Shown: in pieces, positions 60,724 to 64,000 of the stretch | Layout of the letters: each line of letters opens with the position of its first letter | How positions within the stretch are numbered: position 1 is the stretch's first letter | Assembly: GCA_963920665.1 (NCBI GenBank) | Contig: OY987265.1 | Span: 20,589,001 to 20,653,000, forward strand | Direction of reading: 5' to 3' | Source: Straminergon stramineum | Lineage: Eukaryota > Streptophyta > Bryopsida > Hypnales > Calliergonaceae | Length of the DNA stretch: 64,000 nt | Made by a program: the position numbers and the translations under genes | The notes under the pieces: generated by a model | Seen by the model: only the letters and a program-made list of their open reading frames with translations | What the model was told of the DNA's origin: nothing | The model's database searches: none

Positions 60724-61469
60724 CATCTCCCCGGCTGGGGTGGATTGAACCCTTGCTTGTCCCCAAGGGAAAACCGTGAAATTTTTTATTTTTCACGCAT
60801 GCTAAAATTTGCAAATTTTGAATTCATATTTGCAATCAGTGGTCCCAAATTAGCTAGGAGTGATGCAGAAAATAAATTAATGAAGCACAAAATAGGGGGT
60901 CTTTTTTTTACATGCACCCCTGGATTGACTTGGGGGGGGACGAGCGAGGGAGTCATCAATCCCCCCGGGCCTCTCCCCCCATTCACTTGATTCGGTGGAG
61001 ACACGACTCCATGAAGATGCGTCCATACGGCCTGCGAATTGTAGTCTCCGGCAGGCACCAACTGAACCCACCGACTCCGTTGCATAGCGTTGACTTAGAA
61101 CTTACGTCACAGTTCTTGAAAGTAAAGCTTGCACCGAAAAATTGGATTCTAAGCCTGGGACTCTCGCAAGTGCAAGTAACGAGACAGTTGCAAAATTGTG
61201 GGGAAAATGACTTTCATGATCCGCAAGTTATGGTGCGCCGCAAAGACGATCCTTGTCCCTGCCATTGGCGCTAATTATGCTCATTACTTGTAACCGAATC
61301 GGTAATGGCATTTCCTAGGTGCAGTCAAATAGTAAACACGTTTGGCCGTCCTGTGGTTTGGTTGTGTTGAGTTTAGTTCTCTTGAAATTGCAAAAAGTAA
61401 AAATTTCGTCAAGGACTCTGTCCTTTTGTTCTATGTACTGTTTCCTCTTATCGAAACTTATGGCCATTT
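60724..61469. other. Intergenic stretch
   Basis: GC-richer sequence around 60900-61080 contains overlapping frames on both strands with no recognisable motif. The runs of C and G (60935, 60960) give unreliable frames. No gene is called. Confidence 0.4.
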
Positions 61470-61575
61470 TTCTTTTTTCTTTGTTTTCTCAAGCCAGGCC
61501 ACTTGTGGCTGGCACGCGTTGTAATTTTGTCTCTGCAATGAAATTCCGTTTCATGAGTGTCCAAAAAGAAAGAAA
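61470..61575 (+). mobile_element. Candidate retroposon 3' end
   Basis: CAGGCCACTTGTGGCTGGC, then GTTGTAATTTTGTCTCTGCA and ATGAAATTCCGTTTCATGAG, ending in an A-rich stretch. This is parallel to 43150-43250. Confidence 0.35.
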
Positions 61576-63817
61576 AAAGAAACTTATGGCCATTTTAGCA
61601 GAGTCTTTCGGGCTTTGGACGACGAGCAAGCTTTGGATTGACTTTCTTTTCGCTGCGCAAACGCCGTAACTTAAGAGAGACATCAGTGCACCGAAAAATT
61701 CAACCCATAAACAGACTTGTCCGGAGGGTCCCACTTGCACTAGACTTCATTACATAAGAGTTGGCCTGAGAGCTACTTCTTAAGTCCCTGAACTCGCCAA
61801 CACTTTTCGTTCTCCCCTGTTCTAGTCCAGAGCTGTGGTCCGAATTTAAGGGGTATCCAATGTCGCCGGGATGCTTGTCATGTACCTCACTGATAGTCAG
61901 ATACGATTCATGTGATGTTCCTGCACACGAGCACTCGTCAATTGGCTGTGGCAAGTTCTGAAGGGCATCAATCCTGCTAACTTGCAGAGTTGCAGAGTTG
62001 CAGAGGAGAGATGTCCTTCAGTTGAGGAAGAAAGATCGACATCTTTGACCGGAATGACTGGATCTGAATGTTACATGAATCCCGACTTGCTCCTCATGGT
62101 GATCGAAATCATCGTTACAGGTGAGAATCAAGGCTCCTTCAGTTGCCGGAATTCATTCCGAAATATTCAGTCAGTCTTTTAAATGATGACACAATTTGAG
62201 AGTGTAGAGACATCCCTTACTTCTAACATGCAAAATTAAGTTGTCTGTCTTGGGAAGCCCAATGAAATTCACGTTCCTAGATTCTAGTGTGAACGTTTCA
62301 CTTGCTATTGTGCCAGACAGTCTGAGCACTGAATTAGACTAGTACCCTTTAGGTGGGCTTTCAGTTGAGCTGGGTGACTACCACTAAGCAAATTATAATG
62401 TAGAGATCTTGTAGATTCTTCTTCTGCTGCCGAATTCCTCCTCTGGCTTATGATTGAGTTTCCTTTCGGACGATCTGTCGTCAACTGATTTTGATTATGA
62501 AGTTGGGAACATCCGATCGGAACTTTTCTATTTTTTATTTTATGGTGCAAATGAAAGGAAGAATTCATTCACTAGTCAAAGTAAAAAAAACAAAGAAAGA
62601 AAGAAACCATTGCAAATGGAGAGCGCAACCAATTGCAAGCCAGGACGAACGGAAATTTCTTGCATACAAATGAAACTATTGAATATTCTATGATTCGTTA
62701 GTTTATAGAAAATAGACCACCTGGTAATTAGTAACCTGGTTCTGTCAGAGCTTGAGATACAGATTTAGCAATTGCTATTGCCAAACTTCTAAATTCGCAG
62801 TAGTGTTCTAAAATCCGTGCTAACTTCTGAAATCCGCTAAATGAGGGGGGATGAAACCTTTTAACCAAATTGTGCGCACTTGGGGTAAAAACAGCGGATT
62901 TCCTCAAGTTTAGGCAGAACGGCTCCGCCCGACCCCACCACCTTGGGGTATTCCGAAAGTCGTTCCATGATGTCTACCAGAGTCCTAGAGTCCCTGGCTC
63001 CCTGCTACCACTTTCGATGACCGCATCGAACAAGTCCAATCAATGCATTCCATTTAAAACTTTCTCGTTGAGTCACTTGAGTGGTACTATAATGTGCATT
63101 CACATTGCTATGCACAAATTATGACATGGAGACACAAAGGAAAACTCAGCAAGCCGCACTGCGTTTCGCCCAAATTGGAATTTGAACATGAGATGAGTGA
63201 GGAATGAGAACCTCTCGACTGGGATCGATTCATCTCCAGGGTAAATATTAAAACTCAGATTCACATCACTGAAATGCTACGTGCACTATGAAGAGTGGCC
63301 TTGGAATCCGTGTGACAGTCGTGTTATTTGCATTGGCACTGTCGTCAATCCAGAGGCTTACAGGTTGACAGATCAATTCAAAAAGTAAACCTTGAGCTAC
63401 AAGGAGAACATTACAACCTTTTGAAAGCCTTGAAAGGCTGGGAAGAGGGGGCGAAAGTCCCCCTTCAAATTAAAAAAGACACATTACAACCTGCAAGCAA
63501 TTTCCCTTCGAAATTGGCTTCCAGTGAACAGAAGAATTGGAAATGTATCACAAAATTGCGCACAGCATTTGCAGTCACGAAGCCATTAATTTTATGATGA
63601 AAGTAGACGTATAGCACACAATCCCGACGGTGACAAGCCGACGAAGGGCTTTAGTAATAACTGCTGTCGAAACGCATTGAACCTTCATTCACTCATCTTC
63701 AAGACCTGACTTGTCCACAAGTCCATTTACTTCTCAATTCGCAACAAGTGATCAAACGCCAGGATATAATCGTCATCATCATCGAAACAATACTGTTGAT
63801 TTCGTTGTCATTAGTTA
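61576..63817. other. Intergenic stretch near the right edge
   Basis: No gene is supportable. Frames at 61319-61669, 62454-62693 and 63328-63597 are unrecognised and show no splice logic. Confidence 0.4.
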
Positions 63818-63977
63818 TTAAGAAGCATCTCCGCCAACTCTTTCTGCTCCTGTAATTCCACAACATTCTAAAAGATCTCCAAATGAAAAAACTTACCAGC
63901 ACCGAAAAACACAAAGTTCCCAAATACCATGATCCCAAGCTTCAGTTTGAAGAACACGATCCAGAACGCTTGTAGAT
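63818..63977 (-). CDS. Possible terminal exons of a gene extending beyond the right edge
   Basis: On the minus strand a segment at 63977-63897 is flanked by AG and GTAAG and encodes a hydrophobic stretch (FWIVFFKLKLGIMVFGNFVF). A downstream acceptor at 63849 gives a short in-phase tail ending in TAA at 63818. This would be the end of a membrane protein. Both exons are short, so the signal may be chance, and I recognise no family. Confidence 0.18.
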
Positions 63978-64000
63978 CTACATTAAAGGTATTCGCAACT

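Noticed and set aside
1..64000. tRNA, rRNA or CRISPR arrays
   Set aside because: I looked for TTCRANNC-type T-arms with paired stems, conserved rRNA blocks and regularly spaced repeats, and found none.

Overview
The window is nuclear DNA from a land plant. The genes carry GT-AG introns, and the proteins belong to plant families: clade E PP2C, beta-type p24, COI1, RH3, PPOX2 and a family 1 pectate lyase. Exons are GC-rich and the spaces between them are long, AT-rich and full of repeats. The COI1 protein has a bulky residue where vascular plants have the ligand-pocket alanine. That fits a bryophyte, most likely a moss, but I cannot name a species and a lycophyte or fern is not excluded.

Layout. 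30-1752 (+): C-terminal half of a clade E PP2C phosphatase, cut by the left edge. 4296-6602 (-): a complete four-exon p24 cargo-receptor gene. 6603-27537: about 21 kb with no convincing gene, made of nested mobile elements. 27538-30447 (+): a complete three-exon COI1 jasmonate co-receptor. 33896-34492 (-): a single-exon N6-adenine/EFM5-type methyltransferase. 38507-40702 (+): an intronless RH3-type DEAD-box helicase. 45887-52401 (+): a complete 18-exon protoporphyrinogen oxidase of PPOX2 type. 55140-57071 (-): a two-exon secreted pectate lyase with a long acidic N-terminal region. 57072-64000: no convincing gene, several repeats.

The genes are independent transcription units, not an operon or cluster. 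Exon joins given here were worked out by hand; reading phase matches across every junction, and the joined proteins match family length and motifs (209, 594, 524 and 545 aa).

The strongest unexplained signal is a family of short elements that begin TTAACCCCTAAAGRACCAAG and end with its inverse. At least six sit in introns of p24, COI1 and PPOX2, four of them in different introns of PPOX2. They have TTAA at both ends, as expected for piggyBac-like target duplication, and carry no coding capacity. A second set of elements has CACTA-type ends. Retrotransposon LTR copies are nested inside other elements, and in one case the 5-bp target duplication is still exact.

The most interesting protein-level signal is in COI1: Ile376 replaces the pocket alanine (Arabidopsis A384), and Phe83 replaces an arginine (Arabidopsis R85) that contacts the ligand carboxylate.
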